Assembly: GCA_963969495.1 (NCBI GenBank)
Contig: OZ018321.1
Span: 101,371,578-101,435,577, forward strand
DNA: 64,000 bases
DNA from: Ceratothoa steindachneri
Taxonomy: Eukaryota > Arthropoda > Malacostraca > Isopoda > Cymothoidae
Direction of reading: 5' to 3'
How positions within the stretch are numbered: the stretch's first letter is position 1; the number at the start of each line of letters is the position of its first letter. A model generated the notes under the pieces. It did no database searches, was not told the DNA's origin, and saw nothing but the letters and a program-made list of their open reading frames with translations. Of the stretch, positions 24,001 through 37,229 are shown one piece after another. Both the position numbers and the translations under genes were made by a program.

Positions 24001-24828
24001 ACTTTGGGGGGTTATTCTCGACTCATTCTTGTGGATGCAGTTTTTATCATTATATATTATAGGTGATTGGATTTTAACGAGTTTTGATAGTAATGACTTT
24101 TGTTTTTGACGCATTCTGCGGATGGTTTAAATTGTATATTCTAGATGCATGATGTGACACAATCCTACGGATGCATTTTGTGGGTGGGTTTTGACGGATG
24201 TGGATGACATTTGATAGGCCCTTTTGGCTTTGGTCATCCGTTTAATTGTTACGTTATGTTAAAGTGCAGGAAGCGTTCGCAATTATGCTTTCGCTTCCTC
24301 GTAGAGTGATTGTACATCATCAGTACCGATTGTTTCCTTCGAAGATCGTGAACATTTCTTACTTTAGTGCCCTCTCATTCTACTAAATGCTTTAGGAGCT
24401 TCAACTCATGCACTGGATGCTCAATACATCTTGCTTTTAAAATCTAGTGATTCGAGACTAGAATTTGTGTGGTGGATGCTGTGTAATAATATTTCGTTAA
24501 GACAAAAAATACTATGATATTATGTAAAAATGAATAGTTAGCATTAATTACCATTTTCTCTTAGAGATAAAAAAAAAATGGACTATGGACTAACTAATGT
24601 AATTCAAATCAAGTGTGGTTTATTTTCGGATTTTAGTCAATCGGAACTTTGACCGGACGCTGCTATTATATTTGGAAAAATATATTATGTATGTGAACAT
24701 GTGCTCGATTTGCGTGGGAAGAGTCCTTAGTTAAATACAATTAATGAAATGAAGCAGTGATTAGTAGAAGTAATAAATTAAAAATGATAAAATAATAATT
24801 AAATAGTGCAGAAAATTACAAAACTAAT
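24001..24828. other. No recognisable gene
   Basis: Contains imperfect repeats of GGATGxxTTTT-type sequence around 24030-24210 (for example GTGGATGCAGTTTTTAT, GCGGATGGTTTAAAT, ACGGATGCATTTTGTG), possibly a decayed minisatellite. No gene seen. Confidence 0.45.
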
Positions 24829-25026
<198 letters not shown>

Positions 25027-25750
25027 GAACTATTAGAGAATACACACTTGTCCCATGTTCCGAAATTATTAAGATATTTTAATGTTAATGTTGTATTCGC
25101 TAATAGTTCCACGTTAAAATACTTAGTAATTAAAAATTCTCCCCTAATAAAATGGCCTGCATTTATAAAATTCCATGCAAATCTTGTCTTGCTTTTTACA
25201 GACGCCAGTCAACAAAAAGCCTAGATGCGAGAATTAAACACATAAGTACTGTTGTCAAACGGGGCAAACTTCAAATGCACTGTTTATTCATCAATCTACT
25301 TTGAACCATCAAATAGATTGGTCTAATGCGAAAACCATTATTTTTGTGCCCAATTTTATTGAAAGAAATTTAATGGAATCATCCATGATCAAATTCTCCC
25401 ATAACATTAATTTCAATCTAAGTGAGGATCTTTTTAAATTAGATAATTGGATCATGAATAATATTTGTTTACAATATAAATTTAATTTGTTTAATTGATT
25501 TGTATATTGTAGGTCTGCGGACGGGCTATTCTTTTGTTCGTAGGTTGGTCTCCTCCCCCTAAACGATTGTCTTTGTTCCTCAGTATGTTTGAATGACGTC
25601 ACATTTCTCTGTTTATTGACTGTTTCTCTATTCCATTGTTCTTCTGCCCCTGATGATGTAAACACGAAAGCGCTTGGGCTTATTCTGTTTATTACTTTCC
25701 TCTGGGATATTTCAAGCATCTTAGATCACGTGTATTGTAGTGATTATTTT

Positions 25751-25753
<3 letters not shown>

Positions 25754-25827
<74 letters not shown>
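25754..25827. repeat. (TA)n microsatellite
   Basis: About 37 perfect TA units. The IYIYIY open frames across it are not genes. Confidence 0.95.
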
Positions 25828-25829
<2 letters not shown>

Positions 25830-26497
25830 ATAAAGTAAACATCCATGAATGAAACTGAAACCCCGGAGATCTGTGAGGCCTTTCGACTAATCGTCATTTA
25901 CAAAACAGACTGAAGCAGAGAGAAACATAATAAAAACTTTATACAAAGAAGCCACACACACGTATATGGTAGATGGGGATATTAGGATTAAAAGGTCATT
26001 AATAGGTACCTGGAAACCAACCCTATTAAAGTATTAGGTCTGGCGAAACAGAAGGTGACCTTGAAAAAGGGGCTAACAAAAAAGAGGAGAGGGGATTCAA
26101 ACCGTCTAAACTAAATTAAGATTACAACTTCATAATTCTTCTATTTGAGAAGCAATAACAATTTATACGAGATTAAAATTATTAAGTATAAAACCGAAAA
26201 TATATTAAACATAAGAATAACTAGAAAAATATAAACGCTTAAATATGACAAATGAAAAATATAGGGAAGATAAGGCTGCCGAATCAAAAACAATTTCTAA
26301 GAGTTGAACAGTATCATAAATAAAACAGAAAATATATTAACCATAGGAATAACTAGAAAAGCTAATTATTGATTAGGTTAGTAATTTTATCTTTAAGGTC
26401 ATTCTTTAACATATTTCTAATACAAAATGTTAATAACGCTGCCACAGATGTAGACTTCAATAGAACCTGCATACAATACGGCCTTTTATCTAATTAA

Positions 26498-26557
<60 letters not shown>

Positions 26558-27750
26558 TTATTGTTTGGTTTATGCTCACCGCGAATTTTGTGGGGGCTTT
26601 GATTTAAATATCTCTATTTTTGAGAAATACACAAATGCTTACTTAGTTAGCACTTTTGCTACTTAATTTGGGAAAATTTCTAATTATGAGGTTATGGCAA
26701 AGAATGGCAATAAATCATTTCAAAATGCCTAAATTGCAAAAACATATGCTTTCCAAAAATGTATACAAAAATCTAACAACAATTGAAAGTATTTTTAAAC
26801 TTTTCTCTTCAGTATGCAACATAAAACAACGAAGAAATGAGAGTTGTCTTATGAATTATACGTCCTAATATTAAAAAGTTATGTAAAACTCATCAAGCTT
26901 AAATTTCCCATTAAACTTTTTAAGGTAACATTTACCTTTTTTCCAAATGTTTCTCTTATTTCGATTTAATTTGGTTAAATGCCAATCGTGGTTAATTTTT
27001 AAGTGCTTTCCACGTAAATAATTATGTATTAGTAAGTTATTTTATTATGGGATGCCACGTCTGATACTAAATAACAATTACGGGACCACTATCATAAAAA
27101 AGTTGAAAACCACTGTCCTAAGAAGAAGCAAGGTAACATTAGCCCCAATAGCAAAGTTTATATTCGCAGTACCTTGTGCCTTACCTGATCCTTCACCCTT
27201 AAGGTAGGCGAAAATATGACGATATCATGTAAAACAAGCACGGGCAACTATATCGCAATTGACATCTAGGCCACATCACCCGTGAGGAAGGCTTAGATAG
27301 GCAAGTTAACCGTCACCACTACAATTACCTCTAAATGAAACATGTTTTTTTTCTCCGTTGTTCATTTACACAGTTAAACCTCCATTTAAAAATAGCGAGC
27401 TCACACAAGCAATTTTCTCTCAAATGGGGAGATGCCTCTCCACCTATCCGTTCATAATGCCCCCAGCAAGATTGTTTCAAAGGTGGGGAAGTATACAATT
27501 TTTCCTTTGCTTTCAAAACAAGCTCGCCAATCTTCATGGCTGGCTTATGTATCTACATCCAATTTGGCCACGGTATATTTTTATTTGTAGAGAGCCAATG
27601 ATTTTTGGTTGCGATACAATATTATGTAGACCACCTTCCTATGAGGGCGATGGAACACCTCTCACATTTTTTTACTCAGCGGACGTGGTAGTAAGCGGAC
27701 ATAGCGAAGCAGTGCTCCAGATACTGTAAAAATCAAGTGTTTTGAGACTT
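25830..27750. other. No gene; possible hAT-type transposon end near 27100
   Basis: The stretch ending GTTGAAAACCACTG at about 27102-27115 resembles hAT/MITE termini (CAGTGGTTTTCAAC reversed). No matching left end was found, so this is only suggestive. Confidence 0.35.
26506..26555. repeat. (TA)n microsatellite
   Basis: About 25 perfect TA units preceded by CATACATA. Confidence 0.95.
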
Positions 27751-27754
27751 AAGC

Positions 27755-28145
27755 ATGGACCTTGAAGTTATTAAGGTGCACCTTGAGGCATAGGACAAAA
27801 CCTTTAAGACTGCCATGGACATTATTGTGGAACAATTGAAGTCAAGAATTCAAAATTCAGAGGAAATCATAGCAAACTTGGTGGAGAGCCTTGAGTTTAG
27901 GCAAGTGGAAATGGAGAGCTAGAGTGTGAAGTGTTGGTGGTCAAAAAACAAATAATGATAATAACAAAACTATAAAAATTATGAAGTCAGAGATTGAAGA
28001 GTTAGAAAGAAAAACAAATTACCAAGAGGGTTATAAGCGGTGGAACAACCTTCGTTTCTCGAGATTCAAGGACAACCCCGTGGTAAATCATGGAAAGAGG
28101 CAGATCAAATTGTAACGAAGGTGCTTGACTATAAGGGCAGCTAAA
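27755..28145 (+). pseudogene. LINE ORF1-like coiled-coil protein relic
   Basis: From ATG 27755: MDLEVIKVHLEA, stop, TAMDIIVEQLKSRIQNSEEI, VESLEFRQVEMES, stop. In a shifted frame IMKSEIEELERKTNYQEGYK, then RWNNLRFSRFK, then in another frame KEADQIVTKVLDYKG. The pattern (heptad-rich segment, then ENxxRRxNLRFxG, then WExTxxxV) is that of LINE ORF1 proteins. At least two stops and two frameshifts break it. It ends abruptly where the GC-rich block begins. Confidence 0.62.
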
Positions 28146-28149
28146 CCAA

Positions 28150-29000
28150 GCCACATGATTCATAATATTTTTAGACCTCTTCCGCTCGCGCGCCTACCTC
28201 GAGGCCATAATCTGCGAACAACCTACGACTGACTCATTTTGGAAATGTGTTCGTTCTCGCGAAATGTAGGGGCCCGCGCGCGCCGAATAACCTATTAAAC
28301 TACTATCAGAAAGCAGTGTATCTAGCCCGCGAGTGCGTGATCAAGGTCAGGTACGCTCCTCTGGTGAGCTCGTATAAATAGGGGCCCCCTTCTCTTCTCG
28401 CGAGGGAACTGTTCTGGACATCGTTCAGCGAGGACCTTCTGCCATTATACCCTACATGCTTTGACGCTGATTCCCTTCGCTGCTGCAACGATTTTTGCTG
28501 TCTCCAGACTCGTACAACATTCGTTATCCGTTGGGAAGTCGCTTACCGTGAGCTAGTTAAGGGTATCTCTCGTCACTCTGCCACCTCCTCCCTTGGGTAC
28601 TCCGCCTCTCGACCACCTCCACCCTTGGATACTTGGCCGTCGAGTCTTCAGTCACCCGTGGATCTGTCATTATCTAGACCTCATTTATCCGTGTGTCATT
28701 CATCCTCTAGATCGCGCCACCCGTGGGTCCTGCGTCATCTCGATCATCAACTCCACCCGTTGGTCTCTGGTCATCTCAATCGTCACCACCCGTGTGTTCT
28801 TAGTCCCTTGGATTTCCGTCACCTGGGTGTAGCGCCACTGCATCCGTATTGGTATTTGGAATACTTCTTTCGTCTTACGCCCTTTAATTTCTTAAGTGCG
28901 CGTGCCGAGACTCATTGCTTTTGTGTGAAGGACGAAGGACAGGGGAGTTATTCTTTTTATACCTCTTACCTAAGTAGTGTAGTTAATTATTTTTAACGAT
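28150..29000 (+). repeat. GC-rich LTR-like block with TATA box
   Basis: The sequence switches sharply from AT-rich to GC-rich at about 28180 (GCTCGCGCGCC, GGGGCCCGCGCGCGCC). TATAAATA near 28374-28381 precedes a GC-rich initiator-like region, as in LTR promoters. From 28590 to 28830 imperfect repeats of CACCCGTGG with TCATC.(C/A)TCTAGATC-like spacers occur. No matching second LTR or pol is seen, so a solo LTR is likely but not proven; a host CpG-rich promoter is the alternative. Confidence 0.45.
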
Positions 29001-30289
29001 GCGTGTCGTTTCGGCGTAAAGTGCTCATTTTTATAATATCCCTTATTATATTCGAATTTTATTTAATAACGACGTGTTGTCGTTAGGTGCTTTCGGAGTT
29101 TGTGACTTTTTATTATTTTTTGTACCCTCTTGTACACCATTGAGAGGTTATTTTTCCTTTTTGTAAATAATATCCTTTGAATTGTCCTGTGTATTTATTT
29201 TACCCTTGTGGATATTTGAGCACCGTCCTGGTAACCTTTTTCGTTACCAATGTTGAGCTTACTCTAGAGGATGTTTATTGGTGTGTGCATGGAGATAGAG
29301 AAAATTTTTATCTCAAATGCCTAGCATACAATCTTACGTTTCCCAGCCCCATGCCACTAAATAAAGCTCGTATCTTTCCTCTCCTCACCTCGGTGTCAAT
29401 GACTGAACCTGTTTTGACGTTTATTGGTACAGCTGTGGTATTTGCCAGAACCTTGGTGATAGCAAGAGGTGTGTAAGTATATATACGTGTGTTTGTAAGT
29501 GTGTGAGCGCATATGCGTGTGAAAATTCGCATATTCACGCGAAGCCAAATGCTTAACTTAAGAAAACTAAATAAATGTATCTCCAATTTATTTTTATATA
29601 GCAACCGCATTGTGTACAATCTGTTATAAATTATGTTATCAGTGAGGCAGCAGCAGAAGTCTCATTGATGGTAAATAATGAAAAGATCCACAATATTTCT
29701 TTCCCTAGTTGGATTTGTTGTTTTCTGCTTGAAATGATAAAGATTCAATTCTGTTTAATATAATATGATAATATGTATATTTTTAAGTACCCTCTTGTCC
29801 CCTTTTTTTTCTTGCAATTTTTCTGCATCATAAAGGATTGGCAATGAATAAAAAGAACTATTGACCTGTATTTTATACATGAATCATGTAAAGTAGATTC
29901 GAGAGCAACGGTTTAAAAACCTGTTTATATAAACTCTATATTATTACATAACTCATTCTGAATAACAGAATACAACCAAATAGTGCTTAAAAAATAAATA
30001 TAAACATAAAAGGGGCTTGAACTTTGGGGGGGAGGCTTCAGCCCCTTACCACCACCCCTGGATCTGCGCCTGAAGCAAGTTTCATTTTCTCTTTGCTTCT
30101 TTTGTCCGATTTACATTTGCTCCTTTATGCTTAATATTTGCACTTTAATTTATACTTCTATCTTTCCCGGCTCTGCGACAATTAGTTCATTTTTATTTAT
30201 TTCTAAGGTTATCAATTTAATTTTATTGATCTGTTTCTATTTTCCACCTCTAAAATTTATTTAAGTTAATAATTTTTCTTGATGCTTCC
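29001..30289. other. No recognisable gene
   Basis: Open frame 29177-29476 has no recognisable domain. A foldback GGGGCTT.../...AGCCCC lies near 30012-30045, followed by CCCCTGGATCTGCGCCTG, a motif common at the ends of dispersed animal repeats. Confidence 0.4.
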
Positions 30290-30620
30290 CTGACCACCAT
30301 CTTTACTCATTTTATGCACCAACAAAGACGCGTTATATTATCTGCGAATTGAATATTTAGATTTTCCTTAATTTGGGGGGACGTCGTTGGTATATATTAA
30401 ATAGAAAACTGGAGATAAGCAGGTTCCCTGAGGATGTCCCTTTTGTGAGGTAAATTGTGTCATCTTCTTTCGTTCTATAACTATAAGTGATAAATATCTT
30501 CTATGAATCTGCTCATGAATCTTATGATCATACGTTGATATCTGCTTTTATCATTTTATATTTAAGTCTCCTTCTCCATATTTTATCAAAGGCTTGATTG
30601 ACATCTCTTTACATGTCATC
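30290..30620 (-). pseudogene. LINE reverse transcriptase fragment
   Basis: The minus strand reads NQAFDKIWRRRLKYKMIKAD, then after a frameshift KIFITYSYRTKEDDTIYLTK, SGNLLISSFLFNIYQRRPP, and in another frame a partial active-site region (NIQFADNITRLC, from FADD). This is the FDxVWHxGLxYKL...VPQGSxLxPxLFNIYxxDxP...FADD order of Jockey-type LINE RTs. The second catalytic Asp reads Asn. Heavily decayed. Confidence 0.6.
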
Positions 30621-30859
30621 TATTCTCCTTTTTATCCTTTTACTTGAGCTCTTTCTTTACTATTAACTCCATTGCCAACTTAGGTGATCTGTTGTTCTTC
30701 AATTCAAATACTTGCATATTGAACTTGTCATTACTTTCACAGATTTAAGCAGTCTTTGAGAAATGATCTTCTTTGGGCTTTTTTCTAGATAATTCAATAT
30801 AAAAGTAAGTCTATTGGCATATATCTCTATTTATCTCTCTTGATTTCTTTTCTGGCTTT

Positions 30860-32490
30860 GGGCTAAATACTGTTTGACTTAGGCGTTTACCTCGCTGTCA
30901 GCCACTTCCGTCAGAATTTGGGAGAGTGTGACTTTACTATCCTCACTGACTACAAATTATTGGTTGGTGCGCTCTTGCATGTTGCATTTCTTCATTGTAA
31001 TCAGCAGTTGATTCTGTCATCTCTATTCCATTAGGCAACTCAGGAGTGATATTCACCATGTTCCTAGTTCTTCAAACGTCGTGCAGGACTTGCTTTCTTC
31101 TCTTTATGGGATTCCTATTCTTTATGGGTTTTCCTCCATCGCTCATTGATTTTGCGGAACTAGCACTATAAAAAGACTATAGGACGAACAGACACGATCC
31201 TGATGTGATCATCACAATTTCCTCTTCTGGAAATAGAAATCATATGAAGTCTGTCTAGGCGCATCTTAGTGATTTTTCACTATCTGACTGAACTCATCGT
31301 TACTTTCCTCTTTCATGCAGTCGGTATGTTTTCGAGAAAGTTTATGGTCGTTCTCATCCTTTTGTTTGAGCTACACTGGAGCAAATTAAAAATGCTAAAA
31401 TGGACCCGCTCGTCCTTGTCTTTCCAACGTATTAAGACTGAGCGCCACACATATATCACTCTAGCCACTTTTACTCTTTTCTCATCAAGTTTTTGATGCC
31501 ATTAATCTCAAACTATTTGGTCCTTTACCTTTCTCTCAAAACAATAACTATCTTATGACCGCAATATGTAGATTCAATCGTTGTCTAGAGGTGCTGCCTT
31601 TTTGATATTAGAGGTTCCAGTTTTTCTCGAACCTTCATTGCCGGGTGAACATTATGTTTTCTTTTAGAAGCTTCTGCAATCATAACTGATCGCGCAGGCC
31701 AATTTCACTTTTATCCGGGGCGAGCACTTATGCCAGTTATTGGCTCATTTTACTTGTATAGCTCGAGCTAGAACTTACCTTATTGAACGTGTCCAACGGC
31801 AGATGCACAACATGGTTTCTAGTATTTCATACATGGAAAAGTTGCATTAAATCCAGCTAACTCTCCTTTCATCCTTAAAGAACAAATGCCTTGAACTTTT
31901 GCAGAGTAAGCTTATGGTTCTTATCTTCATCTACACGGTCAATTCTTTTTTTCAATCTGACCCTTACTCACCTTCTTCTCTAGATCTTCCTCTCTATGTT
32001 CACGATTTAATTCAGTCCATGACTGAAATGCATCCAACCGCACCCAGAGCGCCACCTAATCTTGCTGACTTTGTGACTAAGGAAATGATATCTTGTTCCG
32101 ATGTTTTTTTCCGCTGTGACTCAACACATTTAGCGTTACACCTTGATATATGACGAACTATTTCTCATCTTTTTAGAAATTCAAAATTCTTTGCTTTACA
32201 GCGTGGCACCAAACAGGATACCGTCTCCTTTTACTGTCTGAAATCTCAATTTATCGAAGCTTTTCATCCTGAGCAGTCCTTGCCTTCTTCTTACACTTTA
32301 AATGGTAATTGGCCAAATATATCGGAAAATATTTTCCTCTTACATCTGTTTAGCCTGTTTTCTGCCCCAATATCTGCCTAACTAGTGGTGTTGCCTACTT
32401 TTTCTTTTGCAGGAACAATTCGTAGCCAGCGTGGACCATTCAAGAAAACGAGCAGCCTCACGCGCATCTGATATCGGCGGGGAGTATTCG
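30860..32490 (+). pseudogene. Ty3/Gypsy-type pol relic: RNase H and integrase
   Basis: Readable blocks: LAVSHFRQNLGECDFTILTD followed by YK (RNase H, LxxFRxxLExxxFxIxTDHK), then VYGRSHPFV*ATLEQIKNAK (integrase zinc-binding end), FDAINLKLFGPLPFSQNNNY then LMTAICRFNRCLEVLPF (integrase core start, first catalytic Asp degraded), YGSYLHLHGQFF / FQSDPYSPSSLDLPLYVHDL, and CSDVFFRCDS (integrase C-terminal region). It ends near a purine-rich GGCGGGGAGTA (32476-32486), which resembles the polypurine tract before a 3' LTR. Many stops. It is on the opposite strand to the Gypsy-type element at 11-20 kb and is a separate copy. Confidence 0.75.
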
Positions 32491-34046
32491 TCCCTGATTA
32501 AACTCCCCTTTTAATAGATCCTCATGTAATTCATGAAAATCATTAAATTTCATATTTAATAATTCCACATCATACTTATCCTAAAACCATAAATCTGGCA
32601 ATATTCCTTCTCCTCTATCGACCCTTCGAAAAGCGCATTGCTTACTCTTGCTTGAACATCTCGCTAAAATCAGACCACTTTAGCTGTTAGTACATACTGC
32701 ATTACTATTAAATTCCATTACTACCTAATTCCATTACTGTTCCAATATCTAAAATTGCAATTATTCCATTATTTTACTCTAACTTAATACACCCTAGTTT
32801 TATATCAAATCCTTGCACAAAATGACCTTTATTTATTCGACTAAATTTTATCATGATAAAGTATTAGAATTATCTAATTTGTAATTCTGAATATCTGATT
32901 TGTAAGTTCGTACGTTATAACATTTATATTTCATTCTTGCATTAAACATATCCTCCAACTTCTTATATTTAATTTATCAAGTTACAATAATATGATATAT
33001 ATTTATCCTCCATTTTCATTTATATCCATTGTTTGTTTTTAATCCGTTTAAAAATATTTTTCACTTTTACATCTCTCACATATTCTCGAGTTTCCTAGCC
33101 CCTCTATTGTATAATTCTCTTTCAATTATATTAATAATCGCTATGCAACTTAAGTTACTTAATATTTATAAATTCCCCTTTGTAATGATTATATTAATTA
33201 TATTTAATTATTTTTATTAAACAACGTATCAACTTATAAATTTCTTTGTTCTAATTTTATTCTCCATTTTTAGCTTTACGCTTATTTGAAAAGATATCGA
33301 TAGCCTAAAACTCCATTCTTTTAGCTCAGTTCTATTTTAGTGTGACGAGTTAGATTATTCGAACCACATTAACCAGCACGCTCACACAAAAGGCTCTCAT
33401 TTGCTCTATTTTATTACTTATTTCTTGAGTGTTCCATGGGGCAACAAGTGTTATGTACTGCTCTGGGGGTAGCTTATTCATATCTACTTTTATTATATCT
33501 TGTGGTTTTTTCTTTATTTCTGTATCGATATCTTTTAGTTTTAATGTTCATTGTTATTAAGTAAACACATTTTGGTCTGTTTTACTAAAATCTTATGCCG
33601 TCTTCTATTTGGGTTAGTGTTTTTTATTATATATTATATTAAACAATTGCACGTCGGATGCATAACTCTACCACTGAATGTGAATAATGAAGAACATATG
33701 TAGGAATAAACTTATATTTTTTAACGAAGGCATAATGCACTTCACGATGTCAAATTACATGCAAAATGTCTAATCCTAGAAATCCAGATTTCTTGTTAAT
33801 CTCAGCTACGTTTGAGAGTTAAGTAGCCGTGAGATTCAAAATAAGAGAAAATAATGTTTAAAAAGATATTGACAAGTGATAGTTATCCGGGCATGTACAT
33901 ATGACACTGTTTACCTGTGGTTTCTAAATGCCTAAATGTCTTGAGAAATATTTACTCAATATCAAAAGTAGAAAAGATTTATTTTGAAAGTTTGAGAGAG
34001 GGAGAGAGAGAGTGACTTCTAAATTAAAGAAAATGGTTTAAACATA

Positions 34047-34049
<3 letters not shown>
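32491..34049. other. No gene; may include decayed LTR at its start
   Basis: AT-rich. The first few hundred bases follow the Gypsy pol relic and could be its 3' LTR, but no TG...CA pair is clear. Confidence 0.4.
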
Positions 34050-34130
<81 letters not shown>

Positions 34131-34136
34131 TATAGA

Positions 34137-34211
<75 letters not shown>
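34050..34211. repeat. Long (TA)n microsatellite with a short GATA-type interruption
   Basis: Two TA runs (34050-34128 and 34140-34211) separated by GATATAGATATT. Confidence 0.95.
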
Positions 34212-34213
<2 letters not shown>

Positions 34214-35479
34214 GATTATGGTAATTTAAATATGGACAATAATATTAATACCACATAAATCGAGAAAAAAATGCACACTTCAACTTTTGTGTTCAACTAC
34301 CAAATATTCGCTGAATTTTACCAGTCTAAATATTTTCTTTCAAGTAAATTGACAGTAAATAAATTTATAATAATAAGCTATCATATAGTACAAATTTACT
34401 TCCCTGCTAACTCTGATTAAATTTTTTGTTCTTCTTATAAATTTAAGTTGATATGATAAAAGGCTATTTATGTCACATGGATATAATATGATATATAAGT
34501 TATAGGAATAAATATACATTGTTGTTGAAAAAAAAAACATTCCCCAGAATTACGATGATGAATGTACATATTTGGTTTTATTTGATTATTTAATTTGAAA
34601 TTTGCTTACATATAAGTGCGAAGGAAATTAACAAGATGGATTAAAAACAAAAGTGGATGACAGAGACAAAGCGATGATTATTTCGAACAGCATTATTTTA
34701 GATAAAGGGGATATAATTCTAATAAATATATTTAATATAATAATTTATTTCAACTTCCTAACAAAAGCCACACTTTTTAAAAGTTTTTTGTTAAAAAATC
34801 ACTCTAAACCTTTAGGACTATTGTATTTTTAATTAAAGTTATTTATAGATCGGATTTTAATTAAGGAATATAGAAGAGTAAATTATTTATTCTCTTTTAT
34901 TAAATTTTAACATTAAACATGACTCAAATTAAGATAAAAATTGAGTTAGCGGCAATTTTAAATATTATGATAATCTGACATAATATTTAAACATTTTCCT
35001 TCCCATCTGTCTTCAAATAAAGAGTGGAATAAAAGAAACCCACCGAGAGTCAACTATTCTCTGTTAAAAAAATGCAATCTACCATACCATAAATGAAGAA
35101 ATAGAAAATACTGAAAATGTATTTAAAAGAGGAAAATTAAACATTAACTACTCTTCCATTGAGATGAGGGTTGAATGCTAGCAAACTTAAGAGAAGAAAT
35201 ATGGATTACAACAATGATGTTGGATTAAAACCAGAAGCTGACATAATGGATAAATCGATATGACAGTGATAATGGATTAAAATAAGGAAGATGGAGTAAT
35301 AGATGACAAACTTAGACACGGATGATGTATTAATGATGAAATTTAAGACAAGGCGCAAAAGAGAAGAATAAAACGCTGGATATTCGGAAAATTTGTTTAG
35401 AATTAAATCGATTAATTTTTTGACTATCGAAAAAAAAGTTGCACCAGAAGCGATTAGAAATAATAATTGGAGCTATTGA
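34212..35479. other. No recognisable gene
   Basis: Very AT-rich. No domain-bearing frame. Confidence 0.5.
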
Positions 35480-35715
35480 GATCCTCTTTGATTAAGTGTT
35501 GAATTTCCAACGCCTTGGTACAGGGTTCTATCCTAGCGAGAGCGGAATCAAAACAATGTCAAAGTACTTAGGAAGCTCGCCTCATATTAGCGGCGCTCTG
35601 ATTTTGAGGCTTGGACGCAGGCAGTTCCATCCTTCTAGGTCATCACACACATAACCAATCACAACACCGTTGTCTCTTCCTACACGCTTTCTTCGCATAC
35701 ACAACATATCGCGCT
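35480..35715 (+). repeat. tRNA-derived SINE, dispersed family copy 2
   Basis: B-box-like GGTACAGGGTTCTATCCTAG near 35517-35536, then the shared body AACCAATCACAACACCGTTG / TCTCTTCCTACACGCTTTCT / TCGCATACACAACA (35650-35710). This is the least degraded body of the four copies. Confidence 0.62.
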
Positions 35716-36164
35716 ACACTCCCGGAAAATGACGATGGAGTATCCATCAAGAATAATTATAACAAAATATTTATTAATGTTATAAGATATTTTCTCAAAA
35801 CACAAACATAAAAAAAATAAGGACAACCTATGGGAATATATGGATAGGAGGAAATCCAATGCAATACGGTAATTTTCTACAGCAAAGATGGTATCTTAAT
35901 TTTGTATAGCATACAAGCTATTGTTATCTCAGCTGTAGAGTATGAAAAATTCAGTGTCCTGAAAGATTCTTGGCGATGCAGAATTGATAGCTGATTTAGT
36001 CTCTCCTTCATTGAAAGAAAGAATTATAAAAGGAAAATTGGCTTGTGTGATGCTATTGGGTTCCTATTTGAGTTGGGTTGATTAAGCTGAGATGCTGACA
36101 TATGAATTACAAAGGCTTTTATTTGAGCCTTTGTACTTCAGATATGAGCGATAGTTAAAGAAAA

Positions 36165-36410
36165 TTTTGAGGTCGGTATGTGAGCCAATTTTATGTCTGT
36201 AGGTGGTTCTAATTTTAAGTCTGTACGTGGTCATAATTTTTAATCTGTATGTGGTTGTATATTTTAATCTGTATGTGGTCTTAATTTTAAGTCTGTATGT
36301 GTTCGTAATTTTAAGTGCGTATATGGTCATAACTTTAAAACTGTACCTGTTCGTAATTTTAAGGCTCTATGTGGTGTAAATTTTAGGTCGGTATGTGGCT
36401 ATCATTAATA
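36165..36410. repeat. 24-bp minisatellite, about nine units
   Basis: Unit like AATTTTAAGTCTGTATGTGGTCAT. Because 24 is a multiple of three, the minus strand reads as an eight-residue repeat (TTYRLKIR type), which explains the open frame there; I do not call it a gene. Confidence 0.85.
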
Positions 36411-36633
36411 TTATCTCAATCAAGCTTCTACATTTGATTTCCTTCCCGTTAAGTTTTTCACAATGTCAAAGATATTTTTTTTTATACGAGTGAGGTCCTT
36501 GGATTATTGAAAAGAATAAAACTATTTTTTTTTACATTCCAAGAATAACTATTTCGAGTTGAATTAAGAGAATTTTCATAATTTCCTTCTTTTTATGAAA
36601 AGATTAAGTTAAAGCGTGAAAAAAGGCTCATAA

Positions 36634-36662
36634 ATAATAATAATAATAATAATAATAATAGA
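36634..36662. repeat. (AAT)n microsatellite
   Basis: About nine AAT/TAA units. Confidence 0.9.
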
Positions 36663-37229
36663 GTTTATATATTGTACCATTTAATAGTTTAAAGCCTTTT
36701 CAAGCTGGCCCGCAATCGATCTGGAAAAGAAGTAAGAGGTAGGTTTTTAGAGTCCGCTTCAAAGCGCCAGGTGAGAAAGAGGTAGATCCTTCTACAGCTG
36801 AGGGGAAACTATAAAGAAGGTAAGATCACCCCTGCAACAGAGACGTATGCGAGGACCCGAAAGCAGGAAGGCACTTTGAGAGCAAAGGGCTCTTTGTAGT
36901 CTGGAGGCAGCCAGTGAGGAGGACAGGTAATAGGTAGTTGAGGTATTTATGGTTTTAAATGTTATTCGAAATTTAAACAGCAGCCAGTACAGTTCACGGA
37001 CTTGTCGTATGGCAGGTGTGTGATAGCCGTTCGTCATGTGACTCGTGATCACACAGGAATTAGGTCCTGAATCTGTCTTATCAAGCCTCTTCAGCATTAC
37101 CACCGCTCACCCCGAATGGGAAAGGCTCTATAAAAGTTGGGCTAAAATTCAGTGGTCCCTCCCTCACCAGGTTGGGTAACTGCGCTCAATGTCACACTCT
37201 TAAAAGCAGCCGGAAAATAAGAAATGGAG
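36663..37229. other. Unassigned, moderately GC-rich stretch upstream of the LINE
   Basis: It may be the 5' untranslated region of the LINE. The open minus-strand frame 36792-37103 has no recognisable domain. Confidence 0.35.

Noticed and set aside
36792..37103. 103-residue minus-strand frame upstream of the LINE
   Set aside because: No motif recognised; it lies where LINE 5' sequence is expected on the other strand.
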